Origin: Flavobacteriaceae bacterium
Lineage (GTDB): Bacteria > Bacteroidota > Bacteroidia > Flavobacteriales > Flavobacteriaceae
Assembly (NCBI GenBank): GCA_947488595.1
Contig: CANKZI010000024.1
Span: 1 to 39,536 of the forward strand
Length of the DNA stretch: 39,536 nt
Direction of reading: 5' to 3'
Positions 1 through 11,261 of the stretch are shown here, in pieces. Position 1 is the stretch's first letter, and each line of letters begins with the position of its first letter. The translations under genes and the position numbers were made by a program. The notes beneath the pieces were generated by a model. That model was not told the origin of the DNA, made no database searches, and saw only the letters and a list, made by a program, of their open reading frames with translations.

Positions 1-537
1 GTTGTTAAAAAATAGTTTTTTTATTCGATTTGATGAGAATCGAAACAAAAAGAATAAATTATATGAGGAGTAGATTAAGTAAATAGGACCTCTTATAATG
101 GTGTTTGTAACGCTATGATATAACCAACTAATGTTGGTTTTTGCCAAGTTACCAGGATTTTCAATAATTAATTGTGCAGTTCTAAGTTTGGTGTCAAAAT
201 CTATAAAATAATAAGGCAATATTGAAATTAAACTTATTGCAAAAGGTAAAAAATGTAAGCAATCTGATTTAAGTAATTTAGTTGTATTTGTTAATCCATT
301 TCTAGTATAAAAAAATAAGAATGGACCCACCAAAAAGTACAATGGTATGGTATGTCCATACAGAATGGCTATCCAAAAAAGATTAGCACTATGAAGAAAA
401 AAAATATTCTGTAAAGCGTTTCCGAAAAGAAATAATAAAGCAACAAAAAGAAAAATTGAATTTTTGTTTTTTGAAAAATTGTTTAATAATAGAACAACCG
501 ATAAAATTAATCCGAAAAAAGGTATAAATATTAGCAA
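1..537 (-). CDS. Membrane-anchored AraC-family transcriptional regulator, N-terminal part (runs off left edge)
   Basis: An open frame on the minus strand runs without a stop from about 552 to the window edge. It encodes a strongly hydrophobic protein with several membrane segments, beginning QLLIFIPFFGLILSVVLLL and continuing through NLFWIAILYGHTIPLYFLVG and HFLPFAISLISILPYYF. This is the multi-pass N-terminal sensor region typical of flavobacterial regulators that end in a cytoplasmic AraC-type helix-turn-helix; that DNA-binding half would lie outside the window, so the family call is from recall of similar proteins. No ATG is available. An in-frame TAA lies at 553-555, followed by ATA (550-552) and TTG (535-537). 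I chose TTG, but homologous starts suggest a lost ATG at the ATA. A possible -7 box (TAACTTTG on the minus strand) lies at 558-565. Confidence 0.6.
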   Translation of the reverse strand, partial: MLIFIPFFGLILSVVLLLNNFSKNKNSIFLFVALLFLFGNALQNIFFLHSANLFWIAILYGHTIPLYFLVGPFLFFYTRNGLTNTTKLLKSDCLHFLPFAISLISILPYYFIDFDTKLRTAQLIIENPGNLAKTNISWLYHSVTNTIIRGPIYLIYSSYNLFFLFRFSSNRIKKLFFNN

Positions 538-1042
538 TTGCTTTAAGTTTATTTATTCAAAGTTAACAAATTGTTGAATAGCAGCATAAAAAAAATACAG
601 ATAATAGTTCAGAAAATAAAAATTGAACTAAAAAATCAAATTATTGTATTAACGCTCAATTTTAAATTATTCAGTGTAATACTAGATTTATATTGTTGTT
701 TTTGAAAAAAAAATTAAAGAATATTCTAAAAGAAAAATATTTCAGTACCAAAAATTAAAAATTGAACTAAAAACCAACCATAATTTTTCTTCTTCGAAAA
801 TTCAATCGATAAATTTGACCTCCCGGAAAAATATAGTGTATTGTAAGATTTAATGTTGCTGTTAGAAAAAAGATTAATCATCACAATAAGCAATAAATCT
901 AGAATCGTATTTTGATTTTATATGATATTGATGAAAAAAAATCAATATAAAAATGCGAAAGGATGGTAAACATTTTAAAATATTGTGTAAATGAAAAAAA
1001 ATATCAATAATTTTTAGTAGTGATATTATTCATTGTGATGCT
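538..1042. other. AT-rich intergenic region without a recognisable gene
   Basis: About 500 bases of very AT-rich DNA with stops in all frames. The only structure seen is an 18-base direct repeat (TAAAAATTGAACTAAAAA at 617-634 and 756-773). No RNA gene or convincing promoter with both boxes is visible. Confidence 0.6.
617..773. repeat. 18-bp direct repeat pair
   Basis: TAAAAATTGAACTAAAAA occurs at 617-634 and again at 756-773. The composition is simple, so chance is possible, but the central TTGAACT is not low complexity. Confidence 0.35.
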
Positions 1043-1252
1043 ATGCCAGAGGCAATCTTGGCCGGTTTTTTAGTAGTTAATTTTGATTTTGAAACTTTAA
1101 GATTTACTGCCAGGTGCTTTGGCGAAAGTCTGTCGTTAAAGATAAAAACTACCGAAGATGATCAAGAAATAATAGAAAACTTTTTAAATAATAAATTTCA
1201 TAGCGCCGCAATAAAAGAACCGACACCGGAGGTTATTAATAGCAGAATATAA
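1043..1252 (+). CDS. Small hypothetical protein (69 aa)
   Basis: A short open frame with an ATG start and TAA stop; the next upstream in-frame codon that matters is a TGA at 992, so no longer version exists. The product is mildly acidic in the middle (a TTEDDQEIIENF stretch) and has no membrane segment or known motif. It ends 12 bases before the next ORF on the same strand, so the two could be co-transcribed. I do not recognise it, and there is no independent support beyond its position and ordinary amino-acid composition. It could be a remnant of a longer gene. Confidence 0.35.
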   Translation: MPEAILAGFLVVNFDFETLRFTARCFGESLSLKIKTTEDDQEIIENFLNNKFHSAAIKEPTPEVINSRI

Positions 1253-1264
1253 TAATTTGTATCA

Positions 1265-1654
1265 ATGGATTGTATTTTTAAAAACAATTTTGGAAAACTT
1301 TATCAGAGTACATTTATTTTACAAATAAATGACAAGAAAAGAGCTATTGACATTGAAAATTTAGTTAGAATTCAATTTGTAAAACGACAAAAATTGCATA
1401 TCAATTATTTAGCTTTAGTACTTTCAATTTACTTATGTTACCTTTTATTTACCGATACATTTTCAAATACTGTTCAAATGGTTGTTTCGTTCGTCGCCTT
1501 TCTCCTTTTAATCGCAAGTTATTTTTTTAAATCGTATCAATGTCGATTTGTTTTAGTTAAGAAGTATTGTTTCACAGAAATGACTGTGAGCAGAAATTTT
1601 AGAAAAGACGCTGAGGAATTAGCGGATCAAATCAATAAAATTTTAATAAAATAG
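1265..1654 (+). CDS. Hypothetical two-helix membrane protein (129 aa)
   Basis: The protein has a basic N-terminal domain of about 55 residues, then two adjacent hydrophobic helices (around residues 60-75, LALVLSIYLCYLLF, and 84-100, VVSFVAFLLLIASYFF), and a C-terminal soluble tail that ends in an amphipathic stretch (ELADQINKILIK). Such N-domain/two-helix/C-domain layouts are common in small proteins of unknown function where the flanking strands may form one small domain. That resemblance is an impression, not a family assignment. It follows the 69-aa ORF by 12 bases. A set of nested inverted repeats lies just downstream (1683-1774). Confidence 0.6.
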   Translation: MDCIFKNNFGKLYQSTFILQINDKKRAIDIENLVRIQFVKRQKLHINYLALVLSIYLCYLLFTDTFSNTVQMVVSFVAFLLLIASYFFKSYQCRFVLVKKYCFTEMTVSRNFRKDAEELADQINKILIK

Positions 1655-1682
1655 TTCAGTAAAGATTTTTGTTTTGCTATTT

Positions 1683-1774
1683 CATGTCGTTAAATTACTT
1701 ATATTTTTTTTAAGTAATGTTTGAATTACTTTGTATGATTAGGGGGCTTATTTAAAGTCAAACAAGACGACATG
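1683..1774. repeat. Nested inverted repeats downstream of the 129-aa ORF
   Basis: CATGTCGT (1683-1690) is exactly complementary to ACGACATG (1767-1774). Inside it, ATTACTTA (1694-1701) pairs with TAAGTAAT (1711-1718). A T-rich stretch follows at about 1780. It could form a large transcript end or be a decayed mobile-element end. No function can be assigned. Confidence 0.35.
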
Positions 1775-1887
1775 ATTTAGTTTTTTTTGTTAGTTTAGTA
1801 TTCGCTTCAGTAGGCGTTATATTATATTACTGCACAAATCCTTTTGTGTGGTTTTTTAAACTAAAACAGTACACTTTATCATTATTC

Positions 1888-1924
1888 AAAAAAAAACACC
1901 AACTTTTCAATTGGTGTTTTTTTA
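1888..1924. terminator. Rho-independent terminator (bidirectional form)
   Basis: AAAACACCAA (1893-1902), an 8-base loop and TTGGTGTTTT (1911-1920), flanked by A- and T-runs on either side. On the minus strand it sits 20-60 bases after the end of the pseudogene at 1945. A near-copy is found after clpB at 6051-6083. Confidence 0.75.
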
Positions 1925-1944
1925 TAATCCCTAAAAACATGCCT

Positions 1945-2622
1945 TTAAACCGTTTCAGCCTCGCCACTTTCGGTGTTATAAATGAGATAGTCGTTGTATT
2001 TGGCTACATCATTGGTTTCCCAAATGTTGCGTCCCGCGTTGGTAAAGTTGACCAAGGAGGTATAAATGGCTTTGCCCGCTTCGACACGGTCTTCTTGAAT
2101 GATGTCGCGGTCGGCAATTTTAATTTTTTGGTCAATAATCAAAGTTTCCAACTGATTGGCTAAAGTAATTAATGCCGTTAGCATGGCAGCAGTCAAACCA
2201 TTGGCTGTTAGTTCGGTTAACCAAATTGTGCCGACCCGAACCAACGTTGTGGCTGGTACCAACAATTCAGAATCGGATTGTTGCGATAGGGTTTTTGTGC
2301 CAAATTTCTCATGTTTAGCACTGCTGGTGTCATATTTCAGTTATGATTTTGACATTATGCTTCTTATGGCTGTCCAAACTTGCTCTGCTTTGGCGTTTTT
2401 GGCGTCGGTGTTTCCTGTTTAATCGGCTAGGGATTAGGTATTTGTATTAAAATTGGTCAACGTATTGATGCTCGTTTCCAAACCCTTGACCAAGGCAGCG
2501 GTGATACTAAAGGAGGTAAAGGCAGTTGCATGGCGTCGCATAAAAGCAATTTTCTCTTTATCCACTGTGATTAATTTGCCGTCCGAAAATTTGTACAATC
2601 GGACTACTTCAGCTTTTTTCAA
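1945..2622 (-). pseudogene. Decayed conserved flavobacterial hypothetical gene with three in-frame TAA codons
   Basis: On the minus strand one continuous frame from 2622 to 1945 encodes about 222 residues that read as one protein: KKAEVVRLYKFSDGKLIT at the N-terminus, a middle part around KHEKFGTKTLSQQSDSELL, and a C-terminus around IIDQKIKIADRDIIQEDRVE. It is interrupted by three TAA codons at 2434-2436, 2419-2421 and 2338-2340. There is no frameshift, so the damage is nonsense mutation only. The first available start in this frame is TTG (2620-2622) and no ATG precedes it, so the start may be lost too. I recognise the sequence style as a flavobacterial family of unknown function but cannot name it. 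A good terminator follows at 1888-1924. Confidence 0.7.
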
Positions 2623-3100
2623 AGTATTAAGCTTTTATGTTTGTAATCCAAAATTTAATTAAATAACAGTAACTTTTAACTTTTTATATAAAAATAATTT
2701 ACATATTTTGCTTAAATGTTAAATAATAATGCTATAGATTATAAAAAAATTAGAATGCAATTGCAATTCCGTTCTAGAAATCAAAAGCAACAAAATAAGA
2801 GATGGAAACATTAAATTAGGCATTATTTTATTTTCCGACCTTTAATTTTATTGATCTGAGCTAATTTTTGTAGATTTTGAGGGTTTGGGTAGGTTTTTAT
2901 AAAACTTTTTTAGCATTTCGGGGGTTTGAGTTCGTATTGTGGACAAGTATGTTAACCTTCTTTAAGAATTTTTAGATATATTTGAGCGGTAATAAATGAA
3001 AGAAATTTTTTTTAAGGTTTATTGCGGTTCTTTATTCGTTAGCTTCAATATTTCAGCAGGTTCAGACATTGAACACAATAAAAAATAATATACTTTTACC
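2623..3100. other. Intergenic region upstream of the amylase gene
   Basis: No gene is visible. Its main content is a -7-like box TATATTTG at 2977-2984, about 117 bases before the amylase start, without a good TTG at the right distance upstream. The rest is AT-rich with short G-runs (around 2880 and 2920). Confidence 0.5.
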
Positions 3101-5695
3101 ATGAACAACTTTTACAAAAGAATAATGAAAATCAATATATTTTTAAGTAGTCCAATTTCATTCATCATCATATTGATTGCTGGCCTGTCGTTTAGTTTAA
3201 ATGCTCAAACAGTTTCGGTAACTTTTCAAGTAGACATGAGTGGATTAACAATTCATCCAGCTGGGGTTCATATCGCGGGCGATTTTCAGCAAGTAGCTGG
3301 TTTTCCTTCCAATTGGAATCCCGCAAGTACTCCGCTTCAAGATACAGATAACGACAACATTTTTTCGATTCAAGTCGATATTCCACCAGGTAATTACTCG
3401 TTTAAGTTTATCAATGGCAATCAATGGCCTCAGGCCGAAAATCCGCCGTCATCGTGTTCATTTACTAACAACAATAATCGCGCGGTTCAAGTAAGTAATG
3501 CTGATTTGATATTGCCTGGAGTTCCTTTCAATGCTTGCCTTCCGTCTGTGCGCTTCTCCATTAATTTTAATGGCATACCAGTTTCTCCCAATGGCGTTTT
3601 TGTAACTGGTGATTTTCAAATGGCTGCTGGTTTTTCGTCAAATTGGAATCCAACTCAAAATCAACTTTTTGATTATGATAACGATGGGCTTTACGAAACC
3701 GTCATAAGCATCCCATCTGGAGAATACCATTATCAGTTTTTAAACGGGGGCGATTTGAATGCCCCAGAACCAACAATCAATACTTGCATGACTGAAGCGG
3801 GCTACCGTAGTTTTACAATTACAAACAACCAAGAACTCAAATTGATGAATTGCTATGGTACTTGCGAGGTTTGTTTACCATCAGATACTGCAACCGGAGT
3901 TTCTGGTTGGTGGAACGATGTAGTATTTTATGAAGTCTTTGTGCGTAGTTTTTACGACCAAGTAGGAAATAATGGTATTGGCGATTTTCGTGGATTGATT
4001 GAAAAACTCGACTATTTGAACGATGGTGATCCGACCACCGACACCGATTTAGGGATTGGTGCAATTTGGTTAATGCCCATGATGGCTTCTCCCTCTTACC
4101 ACGGATATGATGTTACTGATTATTATGCCACCGAACCCGATTATGGTAGTATGCAAGATTTTGAGGCATTGCTCGACGCCTGCCATGCACGTGGAATAAA
4201 AGTAATTATCGATCATGTCATGAATCATTCATCGTCGCAACATCCTTGGTTTCAGCAATCGATAGCCAACCAAAATAACAAGCGCGACTGGTACATTTGG
4301 AATAATACCAATCCAGGTTTTATGGGACCTTGGGGGCAAAATGTATGGCATAGCAACAGCAGTGGGTTTTATTATGGCTTGTTTTGGGGCGGAATGCCAG
4401 ATTTAAACTATCAAAATCAAGAACTCAAAAACGAAATGATTGCCGCTTCAGAATTTTGGCTCAACAAAGGGGTAGATGGTTTTCGGCTTGATGCCATAAA
4501 ATACCTAGTAGAGGATGGAACATTAATAGAAAATACGCCCGAAACCTTTAGCTTGCTTGAAGAATTCAATCAAATTTTTAAAACTGCCAATAATGAATCG
4601 TTCACCATTGGCGAAGTGTGGTCGAACACTCCGTCTGTCATTCCTTATGTAACGGGAAACAAACTAGATGCATGCTTTGATTTTGATCTTGCCGATCGAA
4701 TTTTGAATGGCGTGAATAACCGAAATGCTGCTCTTATTAAAAATCATATCGAAACCATAGTGACCGCTTATCCTGGTCAACGATATGGGACATTTCTCAC
4801 GAATCATGATATCAATCGAGTAATGGATTATTTTCAAAATGATGTAGAAAAAATGAAATCAGCATCTTCCATTTATCTGACTTTGCCGGGTATTCCATTT
4901 ATTTATTATGGCGAAGAAATTGGTATGAGCGGTTCGGGTGTGGACGAAGAGAAACGTAAACCCATGCAATGGAACACCAATACGAATGCAGGTTTTTCAA
5001 CTGCAAGCCCTTGGCGAACTGTTGGTTCGAATTATTTAAGTAACAACGTAAGTACACAATCGGCGCAGCCTAATTCGTTGCTTAATCATTACAAACGTTT
5101 AATCAAACTTCGAAACGAAAATCTAGCATTGAAACGTGGAAGACATGTTGCCGTAAGCTCATCTACCAATCAATGTTTGACTTATGCTCGCAGTTATGGT
5201 CAACAAGTTAATGTTATGGTTCACAATCTAGGAACGACACCCAGCACCCCGACTTTGGGTTTAATTTTAAGTTCATTACCTGCAGGGACGTACTTTGTAA
5301 ACGATTTGTATAGTCAAATCAACGTGGGGCAAATCACAATCAATAGTGACGGTGGTTTTGAAAATTGGCAGGCTTCCAATCCTATTCCAGCCGGAAAAAC
5401 ATGGGTATTATCTTTTGATGATCAAGCACTTTCTATTGATTCGAACGAAACATTTGCAGAAGTACCTTTTTTATATCCTAATCCAACGAATGGATTATTG
5501 CGAATTTCTGGTCTGAATCTTTCTTCCAACGAGGCAATTCAAATTGAAATAATCGATGCATTGGGCCGCCAGCATTTAATGGGTCAATTAAACGATGAAA
5601 AAACAATCGATGTTTCATTCTTGAACTCTGGTTTATACTGGGTTCGAATCACTTCAGAAAATAATTGCATGGTATTGCCATTTTTGAAAAACTAG
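3101..5695 (+). CDS. Secreted GH13 alpha-amylase family protein with T9SS sorting domain
   Basis: The 864-aa product starts with a signal peptide (hydrophobic residues about 15-33, likely cut near NAQ at 34-36). Two homologous beta-sandwich repeats follow (about 38-145 and 150-258; both contain GDFQ.AAGF/VAGF, SNWNP and a D.DND motif) and probably bind starch. A GH13 catalytic barrel spans about 266-700. Its conserved regions are visible: DHVMNH, GFRLDAIKY with the likely nucleophile D464, GEVW with the likely acid/base E505, and TNHDINR with the transition-state Asp D570. The last ~75 residues (YPNPTNGLLRISG onward, ending LYWVRI..) are a type A T9SS C-terminal sorting domain. It should hydrolyse alpha-1,4-glucans outside the cell or on the surface. 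No susC/susD genes adjoin it. An alternative start is the Met at residue 9. Confidence 0.93.
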   Translation: MNNFYKRIMKINIFLSSPISFIIILIAGLSFSLNAQTVSVTFQVDMSGLTIHPAGVHIAGDFQQVAGFPSNWNPASTPLQDTDNDNIFSIQVDIPPGNYSFKFINGNQWPQAENPPSSCSFTNNNNRAVQVSNADLILPGVPFNACLPSVRFSINFNGIPVSPNGVFVTGDFQMAAGFSSNWNPTQNQLFDYDNDGLYETVISIPSGEYHYQFLNGGDLNAPEPTINTCMTEAGYRSFTITNNQELKLMNCYGTCEVCLPSDTATGVSGWWNDVVFYEVFVRSFYDQVGNNGIGDFRGLIEKLDYLNDGDPTTDTDLGIGAIWLMPMMASPSYHGYDVTDYYATEPDYGSMQDFEALLDACHARGIKVIIDHVMNHSSSQHPWFQQSIANQNNKRDWYIWNNTNPGFMGPWGQNVWHSNSSGFYYGLFWGGMPDLNYQNQELKNEMIAASEFWLNKGVDGFRLDAIKYLVEDGTLIENTPETFSLLEEFNQIFKTANNESFTIGEVWSNTPSVIPYVTGNKLDACFDFDLADRILNGVNNRNAALIKNHIETIVTAYPGQRYGTFLTNHDINRVMDYFQNDVEKMKSASSIYLTLPGIPFIYYGEEIGMSGSGVDEEKRKPMQWNTNTNAGFSTASPWRTVGSNYLSNNVSTQSAQPNSLLNHYKRLIKLRNENLALKRGRHVAVSSSTNQCLTYARSYGQQVNVMVHNLGTTPSTPTLGLILSSLPAGTYFVNDLYSQINVGQITINSDGGFENWQASNPIPAGKTWVLSFDDQALSIDSNETFAEVPFLYPNPTNGLLRISGLNLSSNEAIQIEIIDALGRQHLMGQLNDEKTIDVSFLNSGLYWVRITSENNCMVLPFLKN

Positions 5696-6050
5696 TTGGT
5701 GGCAATTTAGATTTACCCATAGACTAAATTGAAATATTGAAAAACTATAATTGTATATCAAAGTTTACGAGATGACTTTGATGCAGTGGGAATATAATAT
5801 ATTGATTAATAATTGTATTAAACCAAATGCTATCGCTAACAGTACCTAAAAGAAATTGGTTGTTCAGTAGTTATTTGATCCCGATAGCTATTGTGATTGT
5901 GCTTCGGCTCAAGTTTCCTTGCAGCAGCTGGTTTACAGGTCCGAAATTGCCAACTTTTTGTGTCTATAAAACGTAGCGCTGCCGCACGAAATTGGATTAA
6001 GTAAATCGTTTCGTGCCGTTTTTTAAACCAAAATTATATTCTATTCTAGT
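5696..6050. other. Intergenic region between amylase and clpB
   Basis: No gene is visible. It contains a short hairpin TCAAAGT/ACTTTGA (5758-5781), a degenerate copy of the CCGATAGCTATCGG palindrome (5881-5893) and a terminator-like hairpin at 5984-6024. The palindrome suggests remnants of the intergenic repeat family seen elsewhere in the window. Confidence 0.5.
5984..6024 (+). terminator. Probable terminator downstream of the amylase gene
   Basis: GCACGAAA (5984-5991) pairs perfectly with TTTCGTGC (6009-6016), and six T follow at 6019-6024. It lies about 290 bases after the amylase stop, so it may belong to a repeat remnant rather than to that transcript. Confidence 0.5.
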
Positions 6051-6084
6051 AAAAAAAAACACCAACTTTACAATTGGTGTTTTA
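6051..6084. terminator. Terminator of clpB (bidirectional form)
   Basis: AAAACACCAA (6056-6065) pairs with TTGGTGTTTT (6074-6083) around an 8-base loop, 22 bases after the clpB stop on the minus strand. It is nearly identical to the hairpin at 1888-1924; the loop differs at one base. Confidence 0.8.
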
Positions 6085-6104
6085 TAATTACAACTAATAT
6101 CTGC

Positions 6105-8708
<2,604 letters not shown>

Positions 8709-8795
8709 TGTATTTATTTTTTTAGGAAATGTTGTAACAGATTCCTTGTGGTATTTAATTACATTTGCAGCCAATCGTCAATTGTTGTTCCAATT

Positions 8796-8803
8796 CAAAA
8801 TTA
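8796..8803 (-). promoter_or_regulatory. Candidate -7 box for clpB
   Basis: TAATTTTG on the minus strand matches the Bacteroidota TAnnTTTG box and would give a leader of about 80 bases before the ATG at 8708. No TTG was found 17-23 bases upstream, so support is partial. Confidence 0.35.
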
Positions 8804-8873
8804 CGGTCAAAATGACTGTATTGGTTGAAAATTTACCAAAGTATTAAGACAAAATGACTTAAAAAAAGACAAA

Positions 8874-9263
8874 ATGGGTATTTTTAAAAATATATTCGGA
8901 AATGAAGACGACAAAAAGGCTTCTGATTCAAAAATAAATTGGGTGGTTTTGCAAGATTTGGGTCAATTGAATGAAATTATCACGCGTTCTGAAGAGCAAC
9001 CAGTCGTGATTTTCAAACACAGCACGCGCTGTAGTGTGAGCAGAATGGCTTTGAAACAATTTGAAAACGAATTTGATTTGGAAGAAAAAGTGACGCCTTA
9101 TTTTTTAGATTTGATTGCCTTTCGAGCAGTGTCGAACGAAATTGCTTCGCGTTTTGATGTGGTACACCAATCGCCGCAATTGTTATTAATCAGCAATGGA
9201 AAATGTGTTTATAATGTTTCGCATTCTGATATAGATGCGAGTGAATTAAAAAGTCAGGTTTAA
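8874..9263 (+). CDS. ytxJ: YtxJ-like bacillithiol-system thioredoxin-fold protein
   Basis: The 129-aa product resembles YtxJ (DUF2847), a monothiol bacilliredoxin-like protein. It has the thioredoxin-type core PVVIFKHSTRCSVSRMAL at about residues 43-60 with a single active cysteine in TRCSVS, where thioredoxin would have CxxC. It ends with the usual PQLLLISNGKCVY strand pair. Such proteins are thought to remove bacillithiol from protein thiols, and bacillithiol genes are found in many Flavobacteria; none lies in this window. The gene is divergent from clpB, with 165 bases between the starts, which fits a stress-response neighbourhood. The name rests on family resemblance. Confidence 0.8.
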   Translation: MGIFKNIFGNEDDKKASDSKINWVVLQDLGQLNEIITRSEEQPVVIFKHSTRCSVSRMALKQFENEFDLEEKVTPYFLDLIAFRAVSNEIASRFDVVHQSPQLLLISNGKCVYNVSHSDIDASELKSQV

Positions 9264-9290
9264 AATAGCAAAAAAAATTTCATAAAAATA

Positions 9291-10154
9291 CTAATGGAAA
9301 GCGCCGAAAAGCTTTGTTGCTTCATTATAAGCACTTTCAAAACTCATTGGACTTGTATTGGTGTTTTCTTTTTGAGTCGTAAAGTAAGACAATAATTTTT
9401 CGGTAGGCATATTTCCAGTCAAATCATCTTTTGCCATCGGGCATCCCCCAAAACCTTGGATCGCACCATCAAAACGACGGCAACCTGCTTGGTAAGCGGC
9501 GTCTATTTTCTCGAACCATTTGTCGGGCGTAGTATGCAAATGGGCACCCAATTCGATATTGGGGTATTTTGGAATTAAATTCGAAAATAAATATGCAATT
9601 ACATCTGGAGTCGAGCTACCCACGGTATCAGAAAGTGAAAGGATCTTAACGCCTTTGTTACTGAGTTTTTCGGTCCATTCGCCCACTATTTCAACATTCC
9701 AAGGATCGCCATAAGGGTTTCCGAATCCCATCGAAAGGTACGCCACGACTTCTTTGTTGCTTTTGTAAGCAATCTCGAGAATTTCTTCCAAAGTAATTAA
9801 TGATTCGGCTATGGTTTTATGAGTATTTCGCATTTGAAAATTTTCGGAAATCGAAAAAGGAAAACCTAAATACTGAATTTCGCTATGCTGTGACGCCAGA
9901 ATTGCGCCTTGGGTATTGGCAATAATCGCCAATAATTTGCTTTTGGTTTGTGATAAATCGAGTTTCGAAAGTAATTCGGCGGTGTCTTGCATTTGCGGAA
10001 TGGCTTTGGGCGAAACAAAACTTCCAAAATCCAAAGTATCAAAACCTACACGCAATAACGATTGAATATAAGCCACTTTTCGTTCCGTTGGAATAAATGT
10101 TTTTATGCCTTGCATGGCATCACGTGGACATTCGATGATTTTTATTGGTTGCAT
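9291..10154 (-). CDS. Hydroxymethylglutaryl-CoA lyase family protein
   Basis: Predicted to cleave HMG-CoA to acetyl-CoA and acetoacetate, the last step of leucine breakdown. The 287-aa product is a DRE-TIM barrel enzyme. It has an ECPRDAMQG start corresponding to the metal/substrate Arg-Asp pair, an HLH metal motif in GAHLHTTP, and the lyase signature loop GGCPMAKDDLTGN with the catalytic cysteine. Length matches the bacterial family. A -7 box (TATCTTTG, minus strand 10162-10169) ends only 7 bases before the ATG, implying an almost absent leader. It is followed head-to-tail on the upstream side by pyrD, also minus, but with its own -7 box. Confidence 0.88.
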   Translation of the reverse strand: MQPIKIIECPRDAMQGIKTFIPTERKVAYIQSLLRVGFDTLDFGSFVSPKAIPQMQDTAELLSKLDLSQTKSKLLAIIANTQGAILASQHSEIQYLGFPFSISENFQMRNTHKTIAESLITLEEILEIAYKSNKEVVAYLSMGFGNPYGDPWNVEIVGEWTEKLSNKGVKILSLSDTVGSSTPDVIAYLFSNLIPKYPNIELGAHLHTTPDKWFEKIDAAYQAGCRRFDGAIQGFGGCPMAKDDLTGNMPTEKLLSYFTTQKENTNTSPMSFESAYNEATKLFGAFH

Positions 10155-10161
10155 AGAAGCA

Positions 10162-10169
10162 CAAAGATA
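10162..10169 (-). promoter_or_regulatory. -7 box immediately upstream of the HMG-CoA lyase gene
   Basis: TATCTTTG on the minus strand, exact fit to TAnnTTTG; transcription would start 0-3 bases before the ATG at 10154. No TTG at the standard distance upstream. Confidence 0.4.
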
Positions 10170-10240
10170 ATAAAGAATGGCGGTTTACGAAATCGATTTT
10201 GTTACAATTCGTTACCAGTAATTTTGCGAATTCAAAAAAA

Positions 10241-11257
10241 TCAAATTTCTAATAGTTTTTTGTTAATGGCTTTTACCAACGCAGGTCCTTCATAAATAAA
10301 ACCGGTATACAATTGAACTAAACTGGCACCAGCCTGTAGCTTTTCGATAGCATCTTCGGCAGAATGAATGCCACCAACTCCAATAATAGGAAATGCTTTA
10401 TTGCTTTTTTCAGACAAAAACCGAATCACTTCAGTGGAACGATTGGTCAACGGTTTACCAGATAATCCGCCAGTTTCACCTTTATTTTCAGAGGACAAAC
10501 CTTCGCGCGAAATGGTCGTATTGGTCGCAATTATGCCCGCGATTTTGGTTTCGTTTATAATGGCAATAATGTCTAAAAGCTGTTCATTGGTTAAATCTGG
10601 AGCAATTTTGAGCAAAATTGGTTTTGCTTTTTTGTGAAGTAGATTTTTATCTTGTAAGGTTTGTAACAATTTGGTTAGCGGTTCTTTTTCTTGCAATTCA
10701 CGCAGATTGGGCGTGTTGGGCGAACTCACATTGACCACAAAATAATCTACATAATCAAACAAAGCGTCAAAACAAATTTCATAATCCTGAATGGCATTTT
10801 CGTTTGCCGTGATTTTGTTTTTACCGATATTTCCACCAATTAAAATGCCTTTATTTTTCTTTAATCTTGCCACGGCTTCCTGGACACCACCATTATTAAA
10901 ACCCATACGGTTGATAATGGCCTTGTCTTTTTTAAGTCGAAACAATCGCTTTTTTGGATTTCCCTCTTGTGCAATCGGTGTTAATGTGCCAATTTCTATA
11001 AACCCAAAACCAAAATCCGACAACTCGTTGAATAACTTTGCATCCTTGTCAAAACCTGCGGCCAAACCAACAGGATTTTTGAATTTCAATCCAAAAACTT
11101 CGGTAACCAAACGCGGATCATTGACTTCGTAAAGCGATTTAAAAAGCAAGGAAAAACCTGGAATTTTTGATAAATTTCGAATCAATGAAAAAGTAAAATA
11201 ATGCACTTTCTCTGGATCAAAAAGGAAAAGTAGGGGGCGAATTATTAATTTATACAT
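10241..11257 (-). CDS. pyrD: Dihydroorotate dehydrogenase (quinone), class 2
   Basis: FMN enzyme that oxidises dihydroorotate to orotate in pyrimidine synthesis and passes electrons to membrane quinone. The 338-aa protein has the class 2 N-terminal amphipathic extension (about residues 1-40, [21 protein letters not shown]) that docks on the inner membrane, then the barrel with [25 protein letters not shown], the catalytic-serine loop [15 protein letters not shown], and the FMN phosphate end [12 protein letters not shown]. It lies apart from pyrR-pyrB (28402 onward). The -7 box ends four bases before the ATG. Confidence 0.96.
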   Translation of the reverse strand: MYKLIIRPLLFLFDPEKVHYFTFSLIRNLSKIPGFSLLFKSLYEVNDPRLVTEVFGLKFKNPVGLAAGFDKDAKLFNELSDFGFGFIEIGTLTPIAQEGNPKKRLFRLKKDKAIINRMGFNNGGVQEAVARLKKNKGILIGGNIGKNKITANENAIQDYEICFDALFDYVDYFVVNVSSPNTPNLRELQEKEPLTKLLQTLQDKNLLHKKAKPILLKIAPDLTNEQLLDIIAIINETKIAGIIATNTTISREGLSSENKGETGGLSGKPLTNRSTEVIRFLSEKSNKAFPIIGVGGIHSAEDAIEKLQAGASLVQLYTGFIYEGPALVKAINKKLLEI

Positions 11258-11261
11258 ATTG

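Noticed and set aside
1846..2662. Plus-strand ORFs opposite the pseudogene
   Set aside because: The minus strand carries the protein-like sequence; these are shadows of it.
8709..8774. 22-residue N-terminal extension of ClpB
   Set aside because: The family begins at MNINKFTIKS; the extra codons look like untranslated leader.
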